Assembly (NCBI GenBank): GCA_965240325.2
Contig: OZ251229.1
Coordinates: 2,480,001 to 2,544,000 of the forward strand
Source: Rebecca billardiae RCC1528
Taxonomy: Eukaryota; Haptophyta
Direction: 5' to 3'
Length of the DNA: 64,000 bases
A model generated the notes under the pieces. That model ran no database searches. It worked only from the letters and a program-made list of their open reading frames with translations, and was not told the DNA's origin. Position 1 is the stretch's first letter, and every line of letters begins with the position of its first letter. Made by a program: the position numbers and the translations under genes. Shown piece after piece: positions 42,717 through 52,820 of this stretch.

Positions 42717-43219
42717 GACGACTGCGGGCGGTGGAGCGAGCGCGCACGCGCACACGCGGTCAGCGCGGGTGCGGGGTGGAGGCGCGCGTGCGGCGCGCGC
42801 GGGTCGACGTTCGGACGCGGTGCGCACCTGACTGAAAGGTTGCCTGAGAGGTGACGTGCGATCGAGCCGCGCCCATTATAATAATAGCAGCTCGTGCTAC
42901 ATCGTACCGTATCATAATTTGGCCCGCCCATAATTAGAGGTGCATCTCCACAAAAGATTCTCTCGCCATAATTTCCACCCTGTTTGGTCCCACAACGGGC
43001 CAATCGCGCGCGGGAGAATCGGCGCGGGCGCCGCATCTTGCAACCGTAAACGTCAAAACTTAAATTAGCGCTGTCGCATTCGCGCCCAACCTTCACTCGT
43101 TCGGTCAGGTGCGCACCGCGTCCGAACGTCGACCCGCGCGCGCCGCACGCGCGCCTCCACCCCGCACCCGCGCTGACCGCGTGTGCGCGTGCGCGCTCGC
43201 TCCACCGCCCGCAGTCGTC
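42717..43219. promoter_or_regulatory. bidirectional promoter region of the light-harvesting pair
   Basis: 503 bp separate the two start codons; the central 271 bp are unique and less GC-rich than the genes. The motif CGGGCCAA occurs once toward each gene: minus strand at 42926-42919 (203 bases from that start codon) and plus strand at 42996-43003 (217 bases from the other). CATAATT words occur at 42913, about 42930 and 42967. The paired motif is a candidate shared light-response or CCAAT-like element; this is inference. Confidence 0.5.
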
Positions 43220-43837
43220 ATGTTCGCCCAGATCCTCGTCTCTGCCCTCGCCTTCAACGGCCCGGCGATGCGCGCGCCGTCGGCGTCGCGCGCGGCGGTG
43301 TCGATGGGCTTCGAGTCGGAGCTCGGCGCGCAGCCGCCCCTCGGCTTCATCGATCCGCTGAACCTGCTCGACGGCGCGGACCAGGAGCGCTTCGACCGCC
43401 TCCGCTTCGTCGAGATCAAGCACGGCCGCATCTGCATGCTCGCCGTGCTCGGCCACGTCGTGACGTCGGCCGGCATCCGCCTCCCGGGCGAGCTCGCGTA
43501 CGGCCTGCCGTTCGCTGACGTGCCCAACGGCCTCGCGGCGCTCTCGGTCGTGCCGGCGGCGGGCCTCGCGCAGATCTTCGCGTTCGTTGGCTTCCTCGAG
43601 CTCGCGGTCATGAAGGACCTCGGCGATGGCGAGTTCGTCGGTGACTTCCGCAACGGCGCGCTCGACTTTGGCTGGGACTCGTTCGACGAGGAGACCAAGC
43701 TCCAGAAGCGCGCGATCGAGCTGAACAACGGCCGCGCGGCGCAGATGGGCATCCTCGCGCTGATGGTGCACGAGAAGCTCGACGGCAACCCGTACATCAT
43801 CAACTCGCTCCTCGGCTCGCCGGTGCCGTTCAACTAA
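43220..43837 (+). CDS. fucoxanthin chlorophyll a/c light-harvesting protein, copy 2
   Basis: 205 residues, identical to copy 1 at every position, including leader, helix 1 (EIKHGR) and helix 3 (ELNNGR) pigment-binding motifs. In these motifs a Glu of one helix and an Arg of the other form the salt bridges that hold the chlorophylls. It reads outward from the shared 503-bp promoter region. Because the arms include all coding sequence and about 116 bp of 5' region but almost no 3' UTR, transcripts of the two copies should differ only in their 3' ends. Confidence 0.95.
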   Translation: MFAQILVSALAFNGPAMRAPSASRAAVSMGFESELGAQPPLGFIDPLNLLDGADQERFDRLRFVEIKHGRICMLAVLGHVVTSAGIRLPGELAYGLPFADVPNGLAALSVVPAAGLAQIFAFVGFLELAVMKDLGDGEFVGDFRNGALDFGWDSFDEETKLQKRAIELNNGRAAQMGILALMVHEKLDGNPYIINSLLGSPVPFN

Positions 43838-43840
43838 GCG

Positions 43841-44829
43841 CGCGGACGGCGGAGTGCGCACTGATTGTGTGCGGCCATTGAGCTAAGTATGCTGCAGAAG
43901 TGGCAGCCGCATCTAGGATGTATGACAGTTTGACCATCGTGAAGTGTGACTGACAACTGACAAAACACGGGAATATTATGCGCACGCATGCCACTCTGTG
44001 CGGTGCCGCGGACGCCGCCGGCTGGTCGCCACTATCACTGTGACTGACGAACTACCGCCCTTGGACGAACGGTGCAAGCACTCATATTGACGTTGCAAGA
44101 AAACCTACTGAGCCCCGGCCCAGCGCGGGAAGCGGCGACACCGCCCTGCGGCGTGGTTCGCCCCGCGCTTGTGGGGGCTAGCGGCTTGCGCATCGCCATC
44201 GGAGGAAGTTCTTGGCGCCTGTGGGATGCTCGTGAAGTGCGTTTGCCCGCGCGAGCACGCCAGGGGTGCATTCCTCTCGCTAGCCTCGCGCCGGCGCGCG
44301 TGCGTGCGCTCGTTCGGAACAGCATGTTGAACCCCGCGATCACGACCGCGTGAAGCCCGCGCACGTGACATTGTGCCGGATGACAGGGCGCCTGGGGCCG
44401 GGCAAGTATACTACGGATGCATACGTCGGGATGACATCGTATGCCACCCTCGCTAGTGCACCGAATGCCCCTGATGTGCTGTCCCGCGTGCATCACGACC
44501 AGTCCGCCGTGCCGTCGTCGAGAGTGACCCACCCTGCACCCAACTTCAGACTGCAATATTAGGTCCCAGGGTGATGCTCAGGTCCCTGGAGGTGTTGGGC
44601 CTGTATCATGGTGTCAGGGAGACCCAGAATGACTTATTCGCCGGATGCCCATCATGCCGCTGAGACCTAATATACCCGTGTAACGGTCGGGGCTCTAGGT
44701 TTTCTTGCACCATCAATAGCTCTGCATCCGTAGCTGCGTGTGTTTCGTCATATCGTTTCAAAAAGTGCAGCAAGCAGATTTCTCCGGCGCAGAGTGGCGG
44801 CCTCCATCTTGGCAGTGCACACTAACGCC
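43841..44829. other. intergenic, no gene recognised
   Basis: Mixed-composition sequence between the light-harvesting copy 2 and the CFAP97-domain gene. A minus-strand open frame at 44035-44556 lacks any recognisable feature and is not called. Confidence 0.45.
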
Positions 44830-45911
44830 ATGCAGCAGTTCGGGCGCTCGAAGACGGTGAACAAGGAGCTGCCCGTTGGCAGCCGTCCCGCGCACCAGAA
44901 GTGGCTCGATCACTGCCACGAGATTCACCGCCAGCGCCTGCAGACAGTCCGGCCGATGGTTGACAACAAGTGGGGTGGCAAGGCGGGCGACAAGAAGCAG
45001 ACGTACCCACACCTCAACAACAATGCGAAGAAGGCGCTGGCGCAGGGGGACAAGCTGGCCGAGCGAGAGCTCGAGAACTACATCCTCCTCGCGAAGCTTT
45101 CCAAGTGCGCGCGGCGACGTCTCCGCGCTGAACGCTCACAGCGCGTCGCGTCGCTTACGCGCTCCGCGCGGCGTTCCCTCGCGTGCGCCGGCCGCCGCGC
45201 AGGATTCTGCAGCGCGAGCCGTCGAACACGCACCACCAGCGCGGGGTGCGCCCGTCGTCGGCGAAGCAGCCCGTGTACTCCGTCCATTCGACCGCCCGCG
45301 AGGCCGAGCTGCGCAGGATCCACCAGGAGAACCTGGCCATCGTGCAGCGCATCCAGAGCGGCCGGCCGCACATCCGCGTGCAGGAGATGGAGAAAGACTA
45401 CGCGCAGAGCGTCAAGTACAAGGAGATGATCTCGAGCTTCAACCGGCAGCGTGGCGGCTCGGGCCCGGCGCAGCTCGACGGCAGCCTCACGGCGCGGAGG
45501 GCGTCCCGGCCGGGCTCGGCCTACTCGTCGTCTGCAGGCGTGCCACACGTGCGGCCCAGCAGCGCTCCGATCGGAAGCAGGCGCGCGCGGCAGCTGGACG
45601 TGAGCGAGTACAAGACCGCGCTGCACGACCGCCGGGCGAGGGGAGCGGCCGGGCGGCACGACCTCCCGCCGGTGCCGCCGGCGTGGGGAGAAGAGCCCGC
45701 CGATGCCACCGGCAGGCGCGGCGCGGCGGACGCCTACGGGTACGACGCGCTGGCGGCGGAGCGAGAGTCGGAGCGGCAGCCTCCGGCTCCGGGCGCAGAG
45801 GATGGGCGCGACGCGCCGCCGGCCGCGGACGGCGGATCGGCTGCGGGCGAGGGCGCGGGCTTGGAGGCGGCAGAGCACGAGCCGCTCCCAGAGAGCCCCG
45901 TTTACAGGTGA
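44830..45911 (+). CDS. CFAP97/KIAA1430-domain flagellar protein
   Basis: Two exons, 44830-45104 and 45203-45911, give 327 residues; the splice joins LLAKLSK to ILQREPSN. The N-terminal half follows the CFAP97 (Hemingway/KIAA1430) pattern: QTVRPMVDNKW, TYPHLNNNAKKALAQGDKL, ERELENYILLAKLSKI, then ELRRIHQENLAIVQRIQSGR and EMEKDYAQSVKYKEMISSF. The rest is a disordered Ser/Pro/Arg-rich tail. Members of this family are axoneme- or sperm-tail-associated. The conserved domain starts about 15 residues after ATG 44830, so the start is sound. The intron is 98 bp, GTGCGC to CGCGCAG. Confidence 0.88.
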
Positions 45912-46974
45912 CGACGCAGCTAGCTCTGTGTAGTTACCGCCGCGGAAAGCAGCAGAGTGCCAGAGAATGCGCCCGGCTTCGGACGCGGGACGGCGGCGCC
46001 TCAGCACAGCTCAAGCTATGCGCGCCGTGATTGCGGATCATGCATAGTAGGCCGCGACGCCCCCGGGCGCCTGGTCGCCCCGCTGGCGGCGGTGGCGCCA
46101 CCGCCTCGGAGCCCTCTGCTCGGCGGCTCGGACTGAGTCAGACTGTCAGTGAGTCGGCCGAGTGAGTGAGTGAGTTACGCCCGCGCAAGTTCGGAGTTGC
46201 CGACGGTACGGTCTGACGGAGTAGTCAGAATTACCGAGTTACGACTTATTATTCATTATTGATGAATGGCGCGTGCCGCCGCGCAGCGCCAGCCGCAGGC
46301 TGCTAGTATGGCAGTTCAGAACTGGCACAGTCACACTTGATTGATAATATGTGAGAATGGTTATAACACGATGACGATGGCACACGCCGCACACGGCTCG
46401 TCGACGTCAGCCGGCTCAGCAGTCCGAGGACCGCAGACCGGCCACCGGGTCTCGGCCGTGACTGCCCCGCAGCAGCCCGGCCCGTCGCGGTCACTTTTAG
46501 TCAACGTGATTACGTGTACAGCCGCGGCGGCGCGGCCATAAATATGATGCCATGAAAGCTGATAATATATGCTGTAATAATGAGTATAAATGACGCTGTA
46601 TCATTCTGCATCAGCAGTCGACGATCGGGCACTGCCGACGACGAATCAGGAGACCTGCGCCGTCCTACCTGTGTCGTTAAATCATAGAATGAATCAAATT
46701 ATATATATATATATAACTAATAATAACAATACCACTGATACTAGCTATACTAGTACAGCAGCTAGCCGTACAGCCGATTCTGACAGATGGAATCACAGTC
46801 ACGGACAACGGGACACCCTCCGTCTCCAATTTCAGTACTAATCATTCGACAGACGAATACTCATTAGTCATTACGCATCACGAATAATTACTGCGCCGCC
46901 ATCGTGCCTGGGCGGATGCGTGAGCGGTGCGATGGCGGAGAGTATTGTACCAGCCAGAAGCCAGGGAGGTGTTC
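45912..46974. other. intergenic, partly AT-rich
   Basis: No gene seen. It contains short TATATATATATATA (about 46700-46714) and TAATAA-rich patches, and one copy of a 60-bp repeat at 46635-46695. Confidence 0.5.
46635..46695. repeat. direct repeat flanking the sulfotransferase gene (left)
   Basis: About 60 bases beginning ACGAATCAGGAGACCTGCGC and including TTAAATCATAGAAT match 48575-48636 with a few differences and in the same orientation. The pair is about 1.9 kb apart and brackets the sulfotransferase gene. Confidence 0.7.
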
Positions 46975-48138
46975 ATGACGATCACGATGGACACGGCAGC
47001 AGAAGCGCGCAGTCGCGCAAAGCGCCTCGATTCGACGGCGATTGGCCTCGCTAGTGTAGTGCTCGTAGTCGTCCATTCGCCCTCACCTGCCTCTGCATCA
47101 GCCGGAAATTATGCCAGCAGCTGCAGCACGAACATCTCAGCAACGAAAACAACGGAATGGCGCGACGTTCGTGCTGCAGCCGCCGGCGGCTGCAACACGA
47201 GCGCGACGGAATGGCGCGAGGTGCAGATTGACGTCGCCATCGTCGGCATGCCCAAATGCGGCACCACATACCTTCGCAATCTCTTGGCAATGCACCCAGA
47301 GCTTGCATGCCCGAGCACGGCGCTTGGCGAGGACCCCAGATGCTTGGAGGAGACATCCAGGACGAAAGGGACGCCTTTGTGGCAAGCCCGCCCTCCGGTC
47401 GACTTTGTGCGCCGCATGTGCGCGACAGCCATGGGACCTGGCAATGGAACACGGAGGCGCGTGGTGGTCGGCGAACCGATGCTTCTTTTTCGGCCGTGGC
47501 TCCCTGGCAGCATTGTGCATATCCCCTGCGCCCGCGCCATCGCGTGCATCCGCGAGCCGATTGCATGGCTGGTTTCGGCCCGCAACCACGTGCTCAGGCA
47601 AATGCACGCACATCGCCTGGCTGCATGGCGGTGGCGGACACTGACTGCCTGTCCAGCCAATCATACACCGTCAACGCCACCCTCGCTCGCAGACATTGCG
47701 CTTGGCTGCAAGTGGAACTGGGTGCACAGCATGAACTACGACAATCTCCCGCGCCAACTGAGTGAGCTGGGGCATTTGATGCTGGGCGCGGACGATGTGG
47801 GGCCACAGAAGGCGTTCCAGCGCATGACCGTGGTCAGTCTCGAGGCCATCGAGCACGACCAGGTTGGCACATGGCTGAGGCTAACGAGGTGGCTCGGCCT
47901 CGAGGATGTGCGCTCCCTTGCAGAGCAGCCAGACCCCGTTGGAAAGGCCAAGGATCTGATTGGGGGGGGCTGGTTTCAGTCATGGTGCACTGACGTGAGC
48001 CCAGATGTGCGCGCTGCTGTGCACGGTCACTTTGAGCGCGCGTACAGCGCATTATTGGGCTTCGTCCTCCAGCGCCTGCCACTCAGCATTCTTTCCCCGA
48101 GCCAGGTGGCAGGCACGGCACGCGTGCTGACATGCTAA
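46975..48138 (+). CDS. type II membrane sulfotransferase
   Basis: 387 residues, one exon. A short cytosolic head and a signal anchor (AIGLASVVLVVV, about 22-34) suit a Golgi type II enzyme. The 5'-phosphosulfate loop is VAIVGMPKCGTTYLRNLL (near residue 90), and the 3'-phosphate site resembles CIREPIAWLVSARNH (near 185). These are the PAPS-binding landmarks of carbohydrate/protein sulfotransferases. Cys and Trp residues in the C-terminal part suggest a lumenal disulfide-stabilised fold. It would transfer sulfate from PAPS to a glycan; the substrate is unknown. A duplicated ATEWR-(D/E)V unit lies just before the catalytic domain (about residues 60-87). The start ATG 46975 is followed by a second in-frame ATG four codons on. 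Confidence 0.85.
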   Translation: MTITMDTAAEARSRAKRLDSTAIGLASVVLVVVHSPSPASASAGNYASSCSTNISATKTTEWRDVRAAAAGGCNTSATEWREVQIDVAIVGMPKCGTTYLRNLLAMHPELACPSTALGEDPRCLEETSRTKGTPLWQARPPVDFVRRMCATAMGPGNGTRRRVVVGEPMLLFRPWLPGSIVHIPCARAIACIREPIAWLVSARNHVLRQMHAHRLAAWRWRTLTACPANHTPSTPPSLADIALGCKWNWVHSMNYDNLPRQLSELGHLMLGADDVGPQKAFQRMTVVSLEAIEHDQVGTWLRLTRWLGLEDVRSLAEQPDPVGKAKDLIGGGWFQSWCTDVSPDVRAAVHGHFERAYSALLGFVLQRLPLSILSPSQVAGTARVLTC

Positions 48139-49199
48139 TCAGTTGTGACTGCGCGTCAACCTGGGCCGCTCTGCAGATTATAATTTATAATTATAATATA
48201 TCGTCAGCATCGGAATTTCGGATTCACCCGCGGCTTATATTATAAATATAAATATATCGATATTGCGGATGCCGCGCTCTGGCACTCAGTCACAACATCA
48301 CCCACCAGCTGCTGACCAAGAACAGGCTACACCATCGTCCACCATGACCTGCCACTGACCAAGTAGGCGACGACATCATCCGCACCAGCTGCTGACCAAG
48401 TAGGGGACGGCCTGGCCGACGCCAACATGCTCACTCGCCTTTGATTTCGTACCCATGCACTTCCTGGTGGGCCTGACGACGTCCGGACGACGACAACAAC
48501 GACATCCGCCATGGGGACCAACATCAACGCGCTCACACCACTGCCACTGCTGCAAGCTTCGACCAGTACCACTACAGACGAATCAGGAGAGCTGCGCCCT
48601 CGTGCCTGTGTCTTTAAATCATAGAATTAGTCAGTCCGAGTGACCGTAGCCTGATCTCAGCTGTCATTGTCAATGACTCAATACACCACTACCCTGATAC
48701 TCATGTAGTCATGAGCCTCATGCTGGTCGATGGCACAGATTATGATGGCCAGATCCGCACTGATCAGTACCGTGTTGCCAGTAGAGTCTAATGACTAATA
48801 ATGACGTCACTGGGCGGCGGTCTCATGCCGTCTGGGCGGTTCCGAGACAGTGCGACTCGCGGCCGATCGACTCACTATCGACGGACGTGTGACGCGGACC
48901 GTCACCGTGCCGGCCCGGCGGAGAGAGTGCCAGACTGCCGCTGGCGTCGGCGCGTCGCCATGCCACATGCGCAGAGCGGCCGAAGGCCAGCGCACTGGCA
49001 GTGACTGGCACCGCCACAGCCTCTCTAAGGCTCTATCATAGGGGCCACACTTTAGCTAGTCTCAGACTCAGTCAGTCTTAACCGATCTTAAGTCATAAGA
49101 GAGCGAACGACTTTACCCGCGGGACACGCGATCTCTATTTCCGGCTCACCGCCGTTGATGAGGGTCACCGGCTTTTTCCTTGGCGCCCACAGACTGGAC
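48139..49199. other. intergenic with short repeats
   Basis: AT-rich at 48175-48265. The word CACCAGCTGCTGACCAAG occurs at about 48302 and again at about 48381. The right copy of the 60-bp direct repeat lies at 48575-48636. No gene seen; the last part is the upstream region of the large receptor gene. Confidence 0.5.
48575..48636. repeat. direct repeat flanking the sulfotransferase gene (right)
   Basis: Begins ACGAATCAGGAGAGCTGCGC and continues to TTAAATCATAGAATTAGTCA; partner of 46635-46695 in the same orientation. Confidence 0.7.
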
Positions 49200-52100
49200 A
49201 TGGCCCGGCGCCGGCGCGCCGTCGCGCTGACGGCGCTGGTCCTCGCGGCCACGCCGGTGCGGCTGCAGCTCCCGCCGCTGCCTCCGTCGCCGCCATCCCC
49301 GCCTGAGCCACCCATGCCGCCGTCACCGCCGTCACCCGCCCCGTCCGCGCTCGCGAGCGCGTGCGTGAACGGCACGGATGGCAACCTCGTGTACACGGAT
49401 GGCGCGGTGCCCACGTGCTTCTCCTCGTTCGCGTCGGCGAACGTCACGTTTGCCGCGGCGCGTGCGCTGTGCGCTACCCTCGGTGACGCCCACGGCCTCG
49501 TCGGCCGGCTCGCGCTGCCCCCCGACGCCGATGCGCTGGGTGCGATCTTTCTCAATTTCGAGCTCTCGAAGCTCGGCGGTGCTGGCCCGTGGCTCGACGG
49601 CACGGACGCCGTGAGCGAGGGCGTGTGGCTCGATTCGACGGGCGCGGCGGTACCCTACCTCAATTGGCTGCCCGACAGCGACCCGCCAGCTGACGACACG
49701 GCGCGCAACTGCATGCACATTCGCGAGCCGCAGGTGTCAGGTGGGTATTACTCGGATCTGTCGTGCACGGCACAGCTGGGCTATCTGTGCCAGCTGCAGG
49801 AGCCGGCGTCGCCGAGCCCGCCGCCGCCGCCGAGCCCGCTGCCGCACCCGCCGCCCGTGCCGCCGCCGAGCCCGCCGCCGAGCCCGCCGCCCGTGCCTCC
49901 GCCGAGCCCGCCGCCGCACCCGCCGCCACCGCCTCCGCCCGGCCCGCCGCCGTCGCACCCGCCGTCACCGCCGCAGCCGCCGAGCCCGCCCAACCCGTCC
50001 CCGCCTCCGCCAGCTCCGCCCAGGTCGCCGCCATCGGCGCCGCCTCCGCTCTCGCCGCCCCCGAGCTCGCCGCCGCCCGCGTCGCCGCCGCCGCCGCCTC
50101 TCACGCACGTGCTGCTCGTGAAAGGCTGTGGCACGCAGTCGGAGGCGTGCGTGCCGCTCGAGTCTGCGGCGGCCGTCCGCTGCTGCCAGGCGTCGCAGGA
50201 GTACGCGTGCTTCGACGCGATCTGCACGGACGAGATGGCAGGTGGGAATCTCTCGCTCGAGCCGCTCGTCCCGGGCCACGACGGCACCAACGCGACGTAT
50301 GAGCTGGCCGCGGCCGAGTGCGCGGCGTGGGGGCACCGGCTGTGCTCGGCGGACGAGCTGCGCAACGGCAGCTGCTGCGCGTCAGGCTGCAGCCACGACA
50401 ACCGGCAGGTGTGGAGCAGCACGCGGTGCGACGCGCAGTCGCCTCCGCCGGCACCGCCGCAGCCGCCCAGCCCGCCCAACCCGTCCCCGCCTCCGCCAGC
50501 CCCGCCCTCTTCGCCGCCATCGTCGCCGCCGCCGCTCCCGCCGCCGCCGAGCTCGCCGCCGCCCGCGTCGCCGCCGCCCGCGCCCCTCACCCACGTGCTG
50601 CTCGTGGATGGCTGCGGCTCGATGGGCGAGTCGTGCGTGTCCGTCGACGCGACGGGCCCCGTGCGCTGCTGCCAGGCGTCGCAGGAGGACGCGTGCTTCG
50701 ACGCGATCTGCACGGACGAGGCGAACGGCGGCAGCCCGTCGCTCGAGCCGCTCGTCCCGGGCCACGACGGCACCAACGCGACGTATGAGCTGGCCGCTGC
50801 CGAGTGCGCGGCGTGGGGGCACCGGCTGTGCTCGGCGGACGAGCTGCGTGGGGGGTCTTGCTGCGGCACGGGGTGCACGTACAATCGGCGGCAGGTGTGG
50901 AGCACCACGCGCTGCAACGCGCCGCCGTCGCCTCCCACGCCGCCACCGTCGCCGCGCGCCCCGCCGTCACCGCCGCCCTCGCCGCCGCCGAGCCCGCCGC
51001 CCTCGCCGCCGCCGAGCCCGCCGCCCTCGCCGCCCTCGCCGGCCTCGCCGCCCTCGCCGCCGCCCCCTCCGCCCCCTCCGCCCCCTCCGCCCTCGCCGCC
51101 GCCCTCGCCGTGCGAGCTGCGCATGGCCGGAAGCGCCGGTCACAACGGCTCGTGCTACGCGCTGCTCAGCACGGGCCGCACGTTCGACGCGGCGCGGCTC
51201 GCGTGCGCGGACGCCTCGCCGCAGGCGGACCTGGCGGTGATCAGCTCCGAGGCGGAGAGCGCGTTCGTGCTCGAGAGCCTGCTCTCGGGCGCGAGCAACG
51301 CGTGGATCGGGCTGAGCGACGCGGACGAGGAGGGCGCGTGGCGCTGGGTCGACGGCTCGCTCCTCGCCGACGGCACGTTTGTCGACTGGTCGTCTGGCGA
51401 GCCCAACGACTCGGGCGACGAGGACTGCGCCGAGATGTACGCTTCCAACGGGCGGTGGAACGATCTTCCGTGCACCTCGCTCAGGCTGGCGCTGTGCGAG
51501 GTGGCGGCCGAGGCGTACCCGCCCTCGCCGCCGCCCGCGCCGCCGCCCTCGCCGCCGCCGGCGGTGTGCACCGAGATGAGCGCTGGCCCCTCCTCGTCGT
51601 CCTCGCTGCTCGACGGCTCGGCGTGCGAGCGCGAACCGAGCGACGATCGCCTCGAGTCCCTCTCCGCCGCGATGGCCTCCGAGCCCGGGCGCGTGGTCGT
51701 GTCGTGGGCGTTCGTCCCGGCCGCGTCGGGCACGTACAGCACGGACCACGGCGTCTCGGTCCGGCTGCTCGCGCGGATGCCCGGCGCGGCTGCATTCGAG
51801 ACGATCGCAGACCGCGCGTACGCGCCGTCTGCGCTCGAATTCGGTTCGACCAACTCCGACTCGCTCGAGTGGGCCGTGCCGTCTGACGCGGCGTGCGGCA
51901 GCGCGGTGCTTCGGCTCGCGCTGGAGGATCGCGCGAGCGAGGAGGACCAGGTCGACGGCGAGTGCGCCACCGACGCGGATGGCAGCCACTTCGACAATCT
52001 CGAGCTCGAGATTGCGCTCGTGGATGCAAGGCCGCCGAGCCCGCCCGGCGCGCCGCCGGGCTCGCCGCCAAGCCCGCCGCCGAGCCCGCCGCCGAGCGCG

Positions 52101-52785
52101 CCTCCGAGCCCGCCGCCGATGAGCCCGCCGCCGGGCTCGCCGCCGAGCCCACCGCCCTCGCCCCCGCCGAGCCTTCCGCCCCCGCCGCCGCCGAGCCCAC
52201 CGCCCTCGCCCCCGCCGAGCCTTCCGCCGCCGCCGCCGCCGAGCCCACCGCCCTCGCCGCCGCCGAGCCTTCCGCCGCCGCCGCCGCCGAGCCCGCCGCC
52301 CTCGCCGCCGCCGGGCCCGCCGCCCTCGCCGCCGCCGAGCCCACCGCCCTCGCCGCCGCCGGGCCTTCCGCCCTCGCCGCCGCCGAGCCCGCCCCCGGCG
52401 ACCCCGCCGAGCCCACCACCGAGCACGCCGCCATCGCAGCCGCCCAGCTCGCCGCCGATCCCGCCGCCGAGCCCACCACCGAGCCCGCCGCCGTCGCAGC
52501 CGCCGCCGAGCCCGCCGCCGAGCCCGCCGCCGTCGCAGCCGCCCAGCTCGCCGCCGAGCCCGCCGCCGAGCCCGCCGCCGGCCTCGCCGCCCGCGCCGCC
52601 GCCCAGCTCGCCGCCGGCCTTGCCGCCAGCCCTGCCGCCGGCGCCGCCGCCAGCGCCGCCCCCGTCCCCGCCGCCTGAGCCCCCCGGCAGCCCGCCACCG
52701 AGCCCGCCGCCCTCGCCCGGCCCGCCGCCCAGCCCGCCGCCCTCGCCGCCACCGTCGCCGCCGCCGCCCAGCCCGCCGCCCGGCC

Positions 52786-52820
<35 letters not shown>

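Larger units (their letters stand above)
42096..43840. repeat. perfect inverted duplication, 737-bp arms
   Basis: Arms 42096-42832 and 43104-43840 are reverse complements; translations of several different frames of the two arms are identical, so nucleotide identity is at or near 100 percent. The 271-bp spacer 42833-43103 is unique. Identity stops three bases past the stop codon on one side and about 116 bases upstream of the start codon on the other, so the duplicated unit is one gene with its proximal 5' region. Confidence 0.95.
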
